A program made the position numbers and the translations under genes. 64,000 nucleotides of DNA. Source: Paramecium octaurelia (lineage: Eukaryota > Ciliophora > Oligohymenophorea > Peniculida > Parameciidae). Below the pieces are notes generated by a model that saw nothing but the letters and a program-made list of their open reading frames with translations, was not told the DNA's origin and ran no database searches. This document shows, one piece after another, positions 41,201 through 54,300 of the stretch. The DNA lies in NCBI GenBank assembly GCA_905182995.1, contig CAJJDP010000097.1, positions 127,897 through 191,896 on the forward strand. Reading direction: 5' to 3'. Numbering within the stretch: the first letter of the stretch is position 1; the number at the start of each line of letters is the position of its first letter.

Positions 41201-43400
41201 ATAAACAATTGACATTAGTACTATTATCACATGTTTTACATGAAGGGTCACATAAGTAACATTATCGAGCTTAAAAATTTCCATAATAACCATCATCGCA
41301 TATAATTTAACATTCATTTTTGCTTGCCATATAATAATACCCCTCTAAACATTGTTAGCATGTCAATGAAATACATTTTTAGCAGTTATTTATGCAAGGT
41401 GCGCATGCTGTTCCTGAAAAATATTCCCCTTCCACACAAATAAAGCATTGTGAATTCAATAATATTCCTGAAGGTATGCAATCAGTGCAAGTTGTTGCTG
41501 ATGTATCGCATTTTAAACAATTTGAATCACAAATTGTACATTTTGGATCAGTAGGGACACTACTATCTTAGAAGTATCCATCAGGACATTGCTACACACA
41601 TTAATTGGTCTTGCTTCTGAAATACCCACTTTGACAATTTATACAGTTGGCTAGTACTATGCATTTAAAGCAGCCAGTTTAACATGGCTAACAATTCACC
41701 TCGCCAGATTTGATAAAATATTAATCAGGACATGTATTACAAGTTGGAGGATTGGTCCTTTTAGTTGCAACTATGCAATCCATACAATTCCCTGCCGTGA
41801 CGCAAGTAGTACAAAAAGTGGGGCAATTTATACAAATGTCACTCTACAAAGCATATCCTGATACGCAAGTACAATCTTAAGGGTTCTTGTTGGCTGGATT
41901 AGTGCATGGAGGACAGGATGTTTCTGTGTAACAATTTGGACATCCAGTCATGCATTAGAAGGAATAAACATGAAGATCTTCAATGTAGAAATAACCAATA
42001 TAATCTCCATCCTATAAAGGTTATTCTATTCTGAATAATATTGAATTTTAAACAAGATTATTATCCTTAGTTTTTTGCCATGTCCATTCATAATTTACTA
42101 TGTAATCTTATTTATCCTATTTAAGTCTATTTTGAGGATCTAATTGTATTGTAATATCATCCTGTTTATCTTCATTTATATGAACTTCAAAATTAGTTGG
42201 ATAAAAGTCTACAAAATGGCAAGTTGCTCTTAATTTTACTTTATGCTGTGGGTTTTTAATAATTGTATATATCTAAATGGATTAGTTTTTAAAGTTATTG
42301 TAGGAGCCAATATAAAAGTTGTTATCCAAATAAAAAAATTACCTTTCCTTAGGTCTTTTTGGCTCAGAAACAACCAAGATTTATAGATCATTTAAAGATA
42401 AAAAATGTATAAATTCTGGTAGCGTTCTTATGAAGTAAATATAGTCAACAGGATCTAAAGATATGAGGTATAGATTTACATCCTGAATTTTAATTCGTGG
42501 ATAAGTATTCTTAGTAATCCAAACAAGCTTGGGTAGTTTCATCTTAATAATAATTGTTGGGACATTTAGAAATACAAACAGGTAAATCTTAGTCTGATGC
42601 TACATAAGCGTAATATCCTGAATCACATTATAAGTTTGAATTTAATCCAACACAGGAAGTACAATGTTGTTTTTAATAACATTGATTGTCATTTAAACTA
42701 TATAAATAATTCTAATCGCAAGAAGCTATGCATTAGGTATCTTGGTATACCAAGGCATCGTTACATTTACAATAGTAATGGGCTAAACTTTGCCCAACAT
42801 TACAAATTTGTAAATTTACCATTGTTTATAATATTTCTCCTCTTCCTCTTTGAATTTATGAGCTAATAATCACATTTTTTATATAAACCCCAACATTATT
42901 TTTAGACACCCTAATTTACAAATCCAAAGTACTTTGAGGGGTATTGTATACCAAGTACATAAAGGAATTAAAAAGGAAGCTTAATTTAAAGAAAATTTTA
43001 CTTTTCGTTACAAAGTTTATTAGTATCTGCGAGCTGGATCTTTTCTGAGCATTATTTTACATTATCAACATATAAAACAACTTCATCATCATTCCATTAT
43101 CCTGATATTTAATATTCAAAGTAGATATAAACTTTGTTAGTTAAGGGTTATATGTTGAAACTTCTTTGCCATTATATTTAATTTGAACTTGTAGCTTAAC
43201 CTACGTATTTTTCAGACTTGTCATTTGTGCACAACAAAACTGATGAACTTGAAATTAAGTCATTCCATTAACTTGAAGTAGTCTGAGTAGTGACATCGCT
43301 TTAAACCAAATATTTGCCAACTAAATATATATCTTAATTTACAGCAGCATTATATTGCAAACTATATTATGAGAACTTATATGTATGTTAGGATAGGCAT
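35262..43400 (-). CDS. Paralogue B: giant Cys-rich, REJ-like, GPS, multi-pass membrane protein, about 2689 aa
   Basis: The start is the ATG at 43400 (signal peptide MPILTYIQVLIIQFAIQCC). Introns are 43321-43342 (22 bases), 42980-43001 (22) and 42455-42479 (25); the spliced length is 8070 bases. The N-terminal 440 residues align by eye with C (QISGQWNDDEVVLYVD versus SLSGNWNNDELQIFAN). Cys-rich repeats span about residues 457-1304, followed by the block FTGFTFDFGGAVIYIPYEAA and a REJ-like region containing GGNRMIGFSDPLYLNATITD. The GPS-like motif near residue 2244 keeps the pattern C-x9-W-x4-C-x11-C-x-C (CISQLQNGTWAVDICKTV...ICKCDELSPTTV). A membrane segment follows (TIIFYFYIGITGLYLTIVYW), then a cytoplasmic linker and four membrane segments. 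The end (KILDEKTKEFLFGLADN) matches C. It is 188 bases from paralogue A in the same orientation. Confidence 0.85.
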
Positions 43401-43889
43401 AAGTTGATTAAAAACGAAAAAAATAATAAATTTATGTATTTCCAATCATCTTGGATTTGATAGTATTAATATATTATTCCTCTTTCTACTATTGATCTAA
43501 CACGACAATATTTTAAATATATTATTTAACAATTACCACAGTATTCAATTTAAATTTCTTTAAATTCTTTTTGCAAAATTATTTTAAACGTTGATGATTA
43601 TTATTAATAAATAAATGGAATTGATAAGATATCATGAAGATTTTCTAAATTGTCATATAGCAAGATATGAATTTTTACTTTCCCGTTTTTGTCTTAAATA
43701 TAAAAAAAATACTGATAATTTCTTTAATTTAATTAAAGGTTCAAATTCTATAAATAAATCTATAAATTATCATCCTAAAAGTAGAATTCATTAGAATGTA
43801 ATTCACCCTTACAGAAAATCAGCTTAATTATTCACTATGGACGCTAAAAGTACAATAAGCATATAAAAAATAAAATTAATTATGCTGAC

Positions 43890-44330
43890 ATATGGGTATT
43901 TATCAATTTATGGAGAGGCATTAGAATGATTTATTCGAATTGATTTGATTAAAATAAATTGGGAATTATGCACAACCACAAGTTGTTAAATACAAGATAA
44001 CTTTGATTTAATAAGATTATCTGCTTAAATAATTGGGTTCAATCCAAAATTACTTGATAAATCTGAATTACAAACAGGTCCTGTTCCTGAGTTAAAAAGA
44101 GTATCTATATTGAAGGATTAGCATAAATTTGCAATTTCTTAATCCAAATAAATAATCGATCCTCAAAAATCAATATTAAAAATGTTATATCATTCAATTC
44201 AAAACATAGTACTGATAGGAAAAATCAGATTAATAAACGGATCGTTAACAAAATCACTGATTCTTAGGAACCAATTTTAATGCTCTTCTTATCTATTAAA
44301 CAACACTTATATTGATATCGAATATAAGGA
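43890..44330 (-). pseudogene. Decayed fragment of a fourth Cys-rich/REJ paralogue
   Basis: On the minus strand about 44330-43890 aligns with bases 52290-52680 of paralogue C. Shared runs include GGATCGATTATTTATTTGG, ACAAATTTATGC against GCAAATTTATGC, GATACTCTTT, GGAACAGGACCTGT and ATGCCTCTC. In C this codes for the block after the Cys-rich repeats (DFGGSIIYL ... DTLSKLGTGPVC). In the relic, small insertions and deletions and TGA codons break the frame, for example where GATTTTGGAGG of C reads GATTTTTGAGG. Upstream Cys-rich and downstream REJ parts are weaker or gone. It has the same orientation as A and B. Confidence 0.75.
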
Positions 44331-45622
44331 TAATTCTATATTCAAATAAGCATTCAAATTTCTAGATTGTTCATGAACTTAATTTCTCCTGAAATAAGTA
44401 TTTCAATAATAATTTTTTGGTATTTGAAATTAAAAAATTTGTTTATAAAATAATTATTTGATTATGTTTTTTTTATTGGAAAGTAAGGTTTATTTATAAT
44501 AAAGATAAATATAATAAATTAATAAAATTAAACTGTTTTTGAAAATGCTAATAATAAATGTTCTTACCTTAAAATCTTACATCAGATGGTATTTGAAGCC
44601 AGCCAAATTCAGTTTAGAACTAATTTTGCATATATTTTAGTATGACTTATATAACTCATACAAAGGAATTTTAATGAGGTTAATATTTAATATAATGAAT
44701 TATACTACTTATTATTAGTTTAATATAATTATGTTTCTTGATCAGTATTTCTTTTGATTAGTATTTGCTTTTCTATTCGTTTTTATTGTGTTCTTTACAA
44801 ACTTCATAGCCCCAAGTCTCAGTATATCATCTTCCTTATCCTAAGTGGATCTAATACATTATTTGCCTCTTCATATCTTCTGTTTACTGCTATTAATTAT
44901 TTCAAATTCTTGTCTCTAATAGGAGTAATAATAATATAAGAACTGTCTTAGTCTTTTATTCATTCCATTTTTTATCAATCTATTTAGTGTTTAATGAATT
45001 TCGTTTTATGATTTTACTCAATTTATACTAAATTTTTAAAATATATCTACAAACTCTCTTAATCAAAATTATTTATTTAATGACTATAGGAATTTGCTTC
45101 TCAAGTTTTAATGCCAGTTTTTTATGATTTTCATTGAAATATTCATTATAATATATATATATTAATATTTTCTAGAATACTCTGGTGCTTTGTAATTAAT
45201 ACATATGAAAATAGTTTAAACTCGTTTTTTGAGTACCTGTAAGTATTATGTATTGAAATTTGATAATCCAAATAATTTATTATAACAGGATAATTTGGGG
45301 AATGCTCCTCTTTGATTTACAATTAAATCCATATATTAATGAAATTTTATAAAGTTCTTCTTCATAAAGAACTCTCTTGAAAATTCAATTAAACATTAGT
45401 ATTCAATTCATCCTCATAATTTTCTATCAATTTATATATGAAATTTTGAGCTATATTATTTAACTATTTGCAATATGAGCATTCAAATCCAAAAATAAAT
45501 AAAATTTAATTGATTATAAAAACTGATAATTATTTAAATTAAAAGAAAGAATGAATAAGTATGAGTCATTTTATGGTCTGAAGAGCCTAAACATATACTA
45601 ATAAACTATTTTCATTTAGATA

Positions 45623-46006
45623 ATGAATTTTGAATGAAATAAGAAATTTGATCATATTTCCGAAATCCTTACTGAAAGCTCAAAGGATACTTTGGAAAAA
45701 TAGATTGATATCAAAAAATTTAATCAGAAATACTTGAACGCAACAAATAGGTTATAAATCTAGAGAATGTATTTAGATTTGCTATATTTCAGTTGATATT
45801 TCGTACTAAGTGATTTCTATGAATTAATAAAACTGGAAGCAAAAATGACATAAATTAGACAAAAACCATATTGGAATAGTATTCTCAATATTCTCCTAAA
45901 TTCATAATGTTTGGCTTATTTAGAAGACTTCTAAGAAAAACAAAATTTTATGAAATTCCTGAAACTGTTAATAAATTAAATTAGGAAGAATATTTCATCC
46001 TTGTGA
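45623..46006 (+). pseudogene. Probable eroded gene, unknown family
   Basis: A plus-strand frame beginning MNFE at 45623 reads as protein-like sequence (FDHISEILTESSKDTLEKQI, then DFYELIKLEAKMTQIRQKPY) to a TGA at 46004-46006. It is interrupted by TGA at 45635-45637 and 45794-45796 that no 20-32 base intron removes cleanly. Either it is a pseudogene or it has longer introns than its neighbours. Confidence 0.35.
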
Positions 46007-46508
46007 TGTAAAGGTACATAATTAAATTATATATTGAAAATATCGCCGACTAGTGTACATAATTACAAAGTATCAACTTAATTGTGTAATTATTATTTGT
46101 CCCTAAATTTAAATACTTCCGTATTTTAAATTACTTTTGGTTCTATTTTTAATCCTATTCCAAAAATGATAGCGACTATTCTAATATATTATTATCACTC
46201 CAATAAGTTGTTATCTCTACTTTTGATGAGAGATAGATGCTTTAGGTATTAGAGAGCAAAATTTATTTGATTTCCTTAATAGAACTCTAAATCTACCTTT
46301 TATTCTCAGTTAATTGAACACTATTGCAGGAATGTGTTTGTAGAGCTTGAATAATAAAATAATTTCATCAATCATCAATAAAATTAAGTAATACAAATAA
46401 CAAAATAAGAAATTCTTAAAACATTCTCAAATCTGCTTCGTATCTAGTACTATAAAAGGGCTTAATTAAAGATCAAATATTTTGAATTAAAAATATATAA
46501 AAGCAAAA

Positions 46509-47037
46509 ATGAAAGACATAAATTCACAATCGACTCTAACTGAATAATCAAATGACATATTATCAGAACAATAAATGGTGGAACCATCTATGCTCGTCAA
46601 GTACAATGATAATATGACATTTGATATTGATGATTAAAGATCAGTGTCGAGAAAAATGAACATGAAGAATAAAAAAAAAAAACGATAAGGAAGAAAATCA
46701 AGAGACTTCACGATATAGGAGGATTAAAAACTTCTGGGTTTCGTTTTAATGTTTGGACCAAAGTTTAAAACAATTTAACGAAAGATGTCTGGAAGGCCAT
46801 TAAATATTCTGAAGAATAGATACTATCGAGATTTAAGATATAGATGGGATGAGATATTAGGAATGTAAGAAATATTGAATTATATTTTCTAGTGAATATG
46901 CCTATTTGAATGAAAAAAAGGTTGATCTGAGTCTGGATGAAATTTGGAAGACTTCTCCACTTGATCCGGATTTATCAAAAATTATGATGAATATGATAAC
47001 ACAATTTTAAAATGTGATAACTAAATGCTTGATTTGA
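46509..47037 (+). CDS. Myb/SANT-like protein, 166 aa
   Basis: The ATG at 46509 and TGA at 47035-47037 surround one 28-base intron (46865-46892); the spliced length is 501 bases. After an acidic/Gln N-terminus and a very basic stretch (KKKKRQGRKSRDF) a single Myb/SANT repeat covers about residues 66-118: FTIQEDQKLLGFVLMFGPKF, GRPLNILKNRYYRDL. The first tryptophan of classical Myb repeats is replaced by other hydrophobic residues. The C-terminus is short and helical. A DNA-binding or chromatin role is likely. It stands alone in gene-poor DNA between paralogues B and C. Confidence 0.75.
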
Positions 47038-48377
47038 GAGAGTCTTGTGACTCAATGATTAAATTTTTATTCATATATTAAGAGTTAAATATCTATTTTT
47101 GCGTTTTATCAGTTTTTTCACAAATAAAAATTACATAATAATTAAATACTTCTTTTCTTATTTAAAATTTATTACTAGAATTTCACAAGACAAAATCAAT
47201 GCTTCACATTAATTTGTTTATTTACTTATAAATATAAATATTTATATTTTCAAATTTTCCAAGATTTTAAATTACATCAATACCTTAAAGTCAAAACTGT
47301 TAATTGAAATAAGTTTGGAAAAATTTTTTAAGAATTGACATAAAATAAGCAAATTATTTATGAAGAACTTTATTCAAAACAACATTTCGGATTGGATGCT
47401 GGAGAAATAATAGATTTATTGGAAATTCATAAAATTCAATTTATGTGAAATTTTGAATTAAACCAGGTTAATATAAATAAAGGATGGTTTCCATTTCATT
47501 AATTTGAAATTTCATTGATTTTCTGTTATTTTTGGAAATGTAATTATTGAAGCCAATTTAATTATTCAAATAAAATACAACAATATTAAAATACTTAAAG
47601 CTATAGAAATAAATTTATTTAATTCGTTTAGTTTCATTTTCCTACTTCTCATATCAAGAAAAAAATATTTTAAATATAAAAATCTTGTAATTGATTTTGT
47701 TATGAGAAAAATAGTACAAAAAAAGAATGAACTAAAAGCTTTGTTACATAATTCATTATAAAAAGTATTTTTTTTCAAATTATTTAATAACCTTATGATG
47801 ATCCAAACTTATAAATTGCATGTATCTTCAAAAGGGGTCCAACCTCTATATTTTTAGAAACTAAACCAATTAAAATAAATAGTATATACTATTATTCAAT
47901 TTTTACAAATTTTAATAATAGTTTTATGCATTTTTGCAAGATAAAAAATGAAATAAAAATTTGTTTTTCAGAAGAATTATGCTATTATAAATTTATAATG
48001 GAATATGTGTATATATTTGATTTTGTATATTATTAACTTAGGAGCACTAATTTAAAAAAATTCCCAATAAGGTAAGAAATATATCGTCTGATATTCCATA
48101 TACTGTGAATTAATTTAATTCATAATTTAAATCTTACTCTTAATTTTATATTCTTGTTTTAAGGATTTAGAATAAAGGCACCTTTTTGACATATAACTTA
48201 ATTATACTCAAAGGATATCAGATAATAATAATCGTATTAGAAATATATATATATGGTAATAGATAAACAATCTAAGTATTTTTGTTGGGCTCTATAAATA
48301 AGAAGAACATATGTTGAAAAAATAGGCAATTTATTAATATTTAGAAATTCATTAATTAATTTTCGTTTTATTAATAG
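47038..48377. other. Intergenic stretch, nothing recognised
   Basis: About 1.3 kb of very AT-rich DNA between the Myb-like gene and paralogue C. Standard-code frames on the minus strand at 47566-47778 and 48237-48464 are open by chance; the second overlaps the first exon of C. It presumably contains the promoter of C. Confidence 0.5.
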
Positions 48378-51300
48378 ATGATTAAGGTGATAATTTTTAT
48401 CGTTCTTTTTTACGAGCAGGTTCTTCTGCCATGTAGTAAGATTAATTATCAAATTAGAATGCAAATATTTAGTTTTAACAGATCTAGCAAATGAAAGTAC
48501 TGTAAGTTTATGGTCGGACGAAACCTTAAGTCTCCCTTTATCCTTTTGTACTAATGAATTAGCTGAAAACTACATAGGCATAGATACCAATATAATTTAA
48601 ATTTATTGGAGGAGAACATTCTCTGTACCTAAAACTAGCAGACTTTATGTCTATTTTGAGGTTTCCTTATCTGGCAATTGGAATAATGATGAACTACAGA
48701 TATTTGCAAATGATTAAAAGGTCTACTCCCAAAAATACACTCTAACAGATTCCAATAGGGATTGTCATCAAAGGTATACTGTATGATGAGTTATAGATTT
48801 CTTTATGAATCCCAAGGATATTTTGTAATAAATATGAGATTCGATTCTTTGAAATTTGAAATAAAAGTCAGTAACACAAACTTAGGTATTTATATAAAGA
48901 ATTTGGTCTTGCTTTAGTAATAATAAAGAGGAAGAAATGAAATTCTTCCATTTATTGATTATATTCCAGCATGTAATCCAAATTTTTATTTTTCTCAATA
49001 TTATTGCAAGTGCTCTGACAATTTAGTACATTAATCCAACTAGTGTATAGCTGCCTGCAGTTAAAATTATTTGTATGACTCAACTGAAAAATAATGCCTT
49101 GCAAAAAATTATTGCTCCTCTTGTGTTGGAACTCAAACATTATTAACATGCGATGCGGGGTATTATAAATACTCAGGAACTGATATTACTGATTAAAATT
49201 GTGTTAAGAGATGCCCAAATGGTTATTATCAAGATGAAACTTCTAAGTCTTGTACTGACATGAAATCCTATCTTTAGACTAATCAAAATGGAGGAGGTAA
49301 ATTATAATACAAATATTTAGAATAAATGAGTCATTATTACTTTTTTACTACGATTCCAGAATTTATGCATTTTTATGCATACAATGATTTAATAGCAACA
49401 GTTGTATCTATTCCAGAAAAGACTAAAGAAAGAGGCTATTTCTATTATGGTAATAGATTTTATGTTGGTTCATTTGATTCCTTTTAATCTCAATAGGTGC
49501 TGATCACAAAAAACATTCAGAATTCTCAACATAGACTGCGATTTAGAGCTGTTGCCCATTTTATTGATTTCAATCCTACTAAATTTGATGTCACCATTAA
49601 TGGTGTAAAATAAACAGCTGCTACTTTATAAGTTAATACTATTAATATATTATAATCATCAAATTCAGATTATATAGCTTATCTAGATTACACATGGGTT
49701 AGAACAGAATAATATCCAATAACATAAAACAATATTCTTTTTGAAATCGAATAACCATCTCAAGGAGGAAAATATATTGGAGTTTTCTTTTTAGACGATA
49801 TTCATCTCTATTAATTTCAATGTTAAACTGGATGCAATAGTTGCTATACTTATGCTTTTTGTACGCCTTGTCTTAACCCAGCCAATAAAAATCCTGCTGA
49901 CTGTACATGTTTAACAGGATATGTCATGTAGAATAGCATATGCATAGGTATTATTGATTTAAAAGATAGCTTGTCCAACTTATTGCACTACTTGTGTGAC
50001 TGCTGGAGTCTGTGTAGATTGCGTTGCATCGACAAAAAGAATCAATTCTCCTAGTTGTGATCAATGCCCTGTTAATTATTATCTAGATTCAGGAATGACG
50101 AATTGTTAGCCTTGTTTAACTGGATGCAAGTCATGTACTGTTGGCACTGCTTGTGTTTAATGTGCATCCGGATACTTTAGAAATTAAGCAAATCAATGTG
50201 TAACATTATGTCCAGATGGCCAATTCAATGATTCTAGTAATGTAAATGATCCAAAATGTAGTATTTGTAACAATAATTGTTTGAAATGTTAAACATTGGC
50301 TACAACATGTACTGCATGTAAAGGATTGGCTATTCTTGTTTCTGGTTAATGTTATTTGTGTTCCGAAAGTCAATATTTATCAGGAACTACCTGTGTTAAT
50401 TGTATAAGTGGATGTTAAACTTGCTCATCTGTCACATGCACAACATGTTAGGATTCTTTTTATTACAAATCTTCAACCAATGAATGTTTATCCGTTTGTG
50501 ACCCAGGATTTTTTGGAAATACAACAACCAAAACATGTGACTAATGCAATTCAAATTGTTTAACATGCTTAGCTGATACAAATAAAGACTGTCTCACTTG
50601 TCCAGCAGGTAAAGTGTTGAATATCCAAAATGTCATAAGTGGAGAGTGTTAAACAAACTGTTTGGTTGGATTCTACAAGGTAAATGATGGCTGTTCAAAA
50701 TGTTGGAAAGGTTGCTCAGCTTGTATGGACTCAACTTAAGCGTGTTTGACTTGTGCAAGCAAATTTTATAGATTGAAAATTGATGGTTGGTGTTATGAAA
50801 CTTGTCCTAATGGATATTATAATAATTAAGTAGGGTACTTATGTTCTCCTTGCAATTCCTAATGTAAGACCTGCTATGGATTTTCAGAATTAACTTGTTT
50901 ATCATGCAATGCTCCTTTGGCATACTATTAAAACTAGTGTTTAGTCGAATGTTATGATGGTTATGGAAGCATCAACAACATTTGTGAACCATGTGCCGCC
51001 AATTGTAAGAAATGCTTTGGTACACAGCCCAATGAATGCCTTGAATGTATGACTGGTTTTTATACTCTAAATAATCAATGCTATGTGAAATGTCCAAAAT
51101 CATTTATTGGTATCAGACCTTAGTACATTTGTAAATGCATTTATGACAATTGTATAACTTGTACATCCACTTAATATTTCCTGGATAATCAATGTTATGC
51201 TATATGTCCAACTGGCTTCTTTGGATACAATAGTTTGTGTATTAAATGCGATGTTACTTGTGGAACTTGCTTCGGAGAGGGAGTAGATGAATGTTCTTCT

Positions 51301-54300
51301 TGTAACACTGGATTAATCTTATACTAAAACACCTGTATAACAGAATGTTTAGGAAAACTCTATCAAGATGTCGTAGCTAATGAGTGTAAACCTTGTCATA
51401 TAGAATGCGAAGCATGTACAGGACCTAATAATAATTAATGTACTGCTTGTCCAAATGAAAAATTGTTAACAATAGAGAATACATGTAATGACATATGCAC
51501 TGATGGTTCATATTCTGTATTAAGTGAAAAAAGATGTTATCCATGCCATGCAACTTGTAAAACATGTTTTGGACAATCCGACGAAAACTGTTTATCATGC
51601 ACCAATTTATATTAAGCCAACCAATGTGTAAGCACATGTTCCCCTGGATTTACAATCAATGCTACTGGGACTGCATGTGATTCTGACTTTCCTCTGGTGA
51701 TTGGAACTTGCTCATATTAGTGTAAGACTTGTGAACTAGCCCCAAGATTTTGTAAATAATGTGCAGGAAATCGTAGTCCCAATCCACCTAATTGTGATTG
51801 TGAAGCTGGTTATTTTGATGATGGTAGCAGTTCAAATTGTCTGAAGTGTGCTAATAAATGTTTGACTTGCAAAGGATTAGCAAATCTCTGTGTCAAATGT
51901 AAAGGTGATAGATTATTGCCAACTTGTGCTTGTCCAGAATATTTTTATGATGACGGAGAATCAGTCAATTGTGTTAAATGTTAAGATAATTGTAAAACAT
52001 GTGATGCTACTGGATGTACATCTTGCTTAGGAGATAGAATTAATAATCCTAGTTGTGTATGTGCTGATGGGTATTTTGATTCATATCAAATGAATTGTTC
52101 TCAATGTGCCAAAAAATGTGTAACCTGCACTGGATCAGCAGAGTTATGTGATGTTTGCTCAGGAATTAGAGTTGGTAAGCCAATATGTGGATGTCCAGAA
52201 GGCTTTTTTGAAAATTCTGATTAAGAATGTCAACAGTGTGATTCTACCTGTAAAGATTGTAATTAATATGGATGTTTATCTTGCTTTGGGAATAGAGTTG
52301 GTCCTATAAATGGTGATTGCAAATGTGATTCAAAAGGAATCAGTAGATTTAGTATTGGATCTGTTTATTGTACTGACTGCTCGTTAGGAGTGCCATATTT
52401 TGGATTGAATGAAGAATTTACTGGATTTAATATTGATTTTGGAGGATCGATTATTTATTTGGATTAAGGAATTACAAATTTATGCGAAGCTTTCTTCGAA
52501 ACAGATACTCTTTCTAAATTAGGAACAGGACCTGTGTGCAATTCTGATTTCTCAATTATTTTTGGATTAAATCCAACTATTCAAGTAGGGGATCCTATTA
52601 AGTTAAAATTATCTTTTATTTTAACAGGCTGTAGTTATCAATTCTTATAAATTCTTCCTATGCCTCTCTCTATTCCTTCTACAATTGATTTAGAGACTCA
52701 TAAGCCAAGTATCAAATTTAATGATTTAAGTACTTCTAATATTTGTTCAGACTTGACAATTAGTTTTGAGGAACTATTTTATAACGGAAGGTAAAAATTC
52801 AAAATCATTTCATGGAATCAATACATTCCTTCCACTATAGACCCTTAAATTTAAACTTTATTAAGTGCTAATACTTTGAATCATAGTGACACTTTTGTTT
52901 TTCCTCCAAAAATCTTTCAATCAAATACTAGATATAAATTTGGTGTAACTGTTGAAAGCTTTGCCAAATTATAGAATATAAATTATTTCTAATTTGAAGC
53001 CAATTAATAGTCCAAAATCAATTTTTATCCGATCTCAAATGACGATTAATTTCATAGGTATGATTAAATCTCAATCTAATCTTAAATATCTTATTCAAAT
53101 TGTATAGAAAAAGTGTATCCATAATAAACCTTATTTTATGAAATTAAATTGAAAAATACAAAAACTCAATTATTAAATGGAACTTTGACAGAGAATTTAG
53201 AAGATGGATTTGTATTAGATGTTCCACTTAATTTCAATTAGTATTATTTCAATTTCTCTAATCCATATATTTTAATTTTTAATACTAAACTAACTAGACC
53301 TGATTATACAGTTAGCACATCACAAAACTTTGAAATCTATATAGTGCCTTCTAGTCCAGTCCTTACAATTGCAGGTGGAAATAGAATGATTGGATATACA
53401 GATGATCTATTTTTAAATACCACAATTACAGATCAAGACTTAACTGAATTAGAAGCATCTAAAGTCATTTATGAATGCAATTGGAGTTGTTAAGATATAG
53501 TAAATGGATCAGCATGTTAAAATTAAGAAAATTAAACGATTCTATTTGACAAGAGTTGTAATCAATATTTACCACCTCGAACATTTGCACCTTATCAAGT
53601 ATTTAATTTCGAAGTAGCCATTCTAAAGGAAGAAATTGTTCATTCTACTAAAATATCTATTTAGTTAATTGAAATAGATTTACCAGCCTTAACAGTTCTA
53701 GGAGTAAATGCATTAGAAACTCATAATTACTATGATGAATTCATCTATTAATTAGTATATCCTGGAATAAATCCAGATGTGTTAATGTATGCTGGGGCAG
53801 TCATTTATGATCAAGTTGTTCAAGCTACCTTCCAATTTTATTATTTAGAATTTAAATTTAAAGTCCAAGACTACTTCACTAATTTCTAGGATTCCTTAGG
53901 AAATGGACTCAAATTAAGACTTTCAATTTATGACCCTCGTTTCATTATGCCATCCTTAAGCACTCAAATGTTAACTATGAACATTCCTCCTTAGAATTGT
54001 GCATTGGAAATGAAATACAATGAAGGATTTGTTGAATTCATTGAAGCACTAGATGTTTCAGTTGTTAATTGTACTGATGCTGATGTACCACTTTTGTATA
54101 GCGTTTGGATATTTCCTAATGAATCAATTTATCAGTCTGACCTAGTCTAATCGAAATTTTACAATTATATGTTGCTTGAGCCATTTCAGAAAACTAATTC
54201 ATTTAAGCTATACTTACCATATTTTAATGAAAAGTAGTCACTTCTTGTATTTAAAATATAAGATTCTTTTGGAGGTGTAATTAATATCACTTAGACCTTT

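Larger units (their letters stand above)
43401..46508. other. Gene-poor stretch with relics of former genes
   Basis: Three kilobases upstream of paralogue B hold no intact gene that I could splice. Two coding-like relics are listed separately (43890-44330 and 45623-46006). The rest is AT-rich with frequent TGA in all frames. A plus-strand frame of 61 codons at 44754-44939 is hydrophobic but has no start context or match to the paralogues. Confidence 0.5.

Noticed and set aside
47566-47778. 70-codon hydrophobic minus-strand frame
   Set aside because: Very AT-rich, no signal context, no similarity to neighbours; open by chance.
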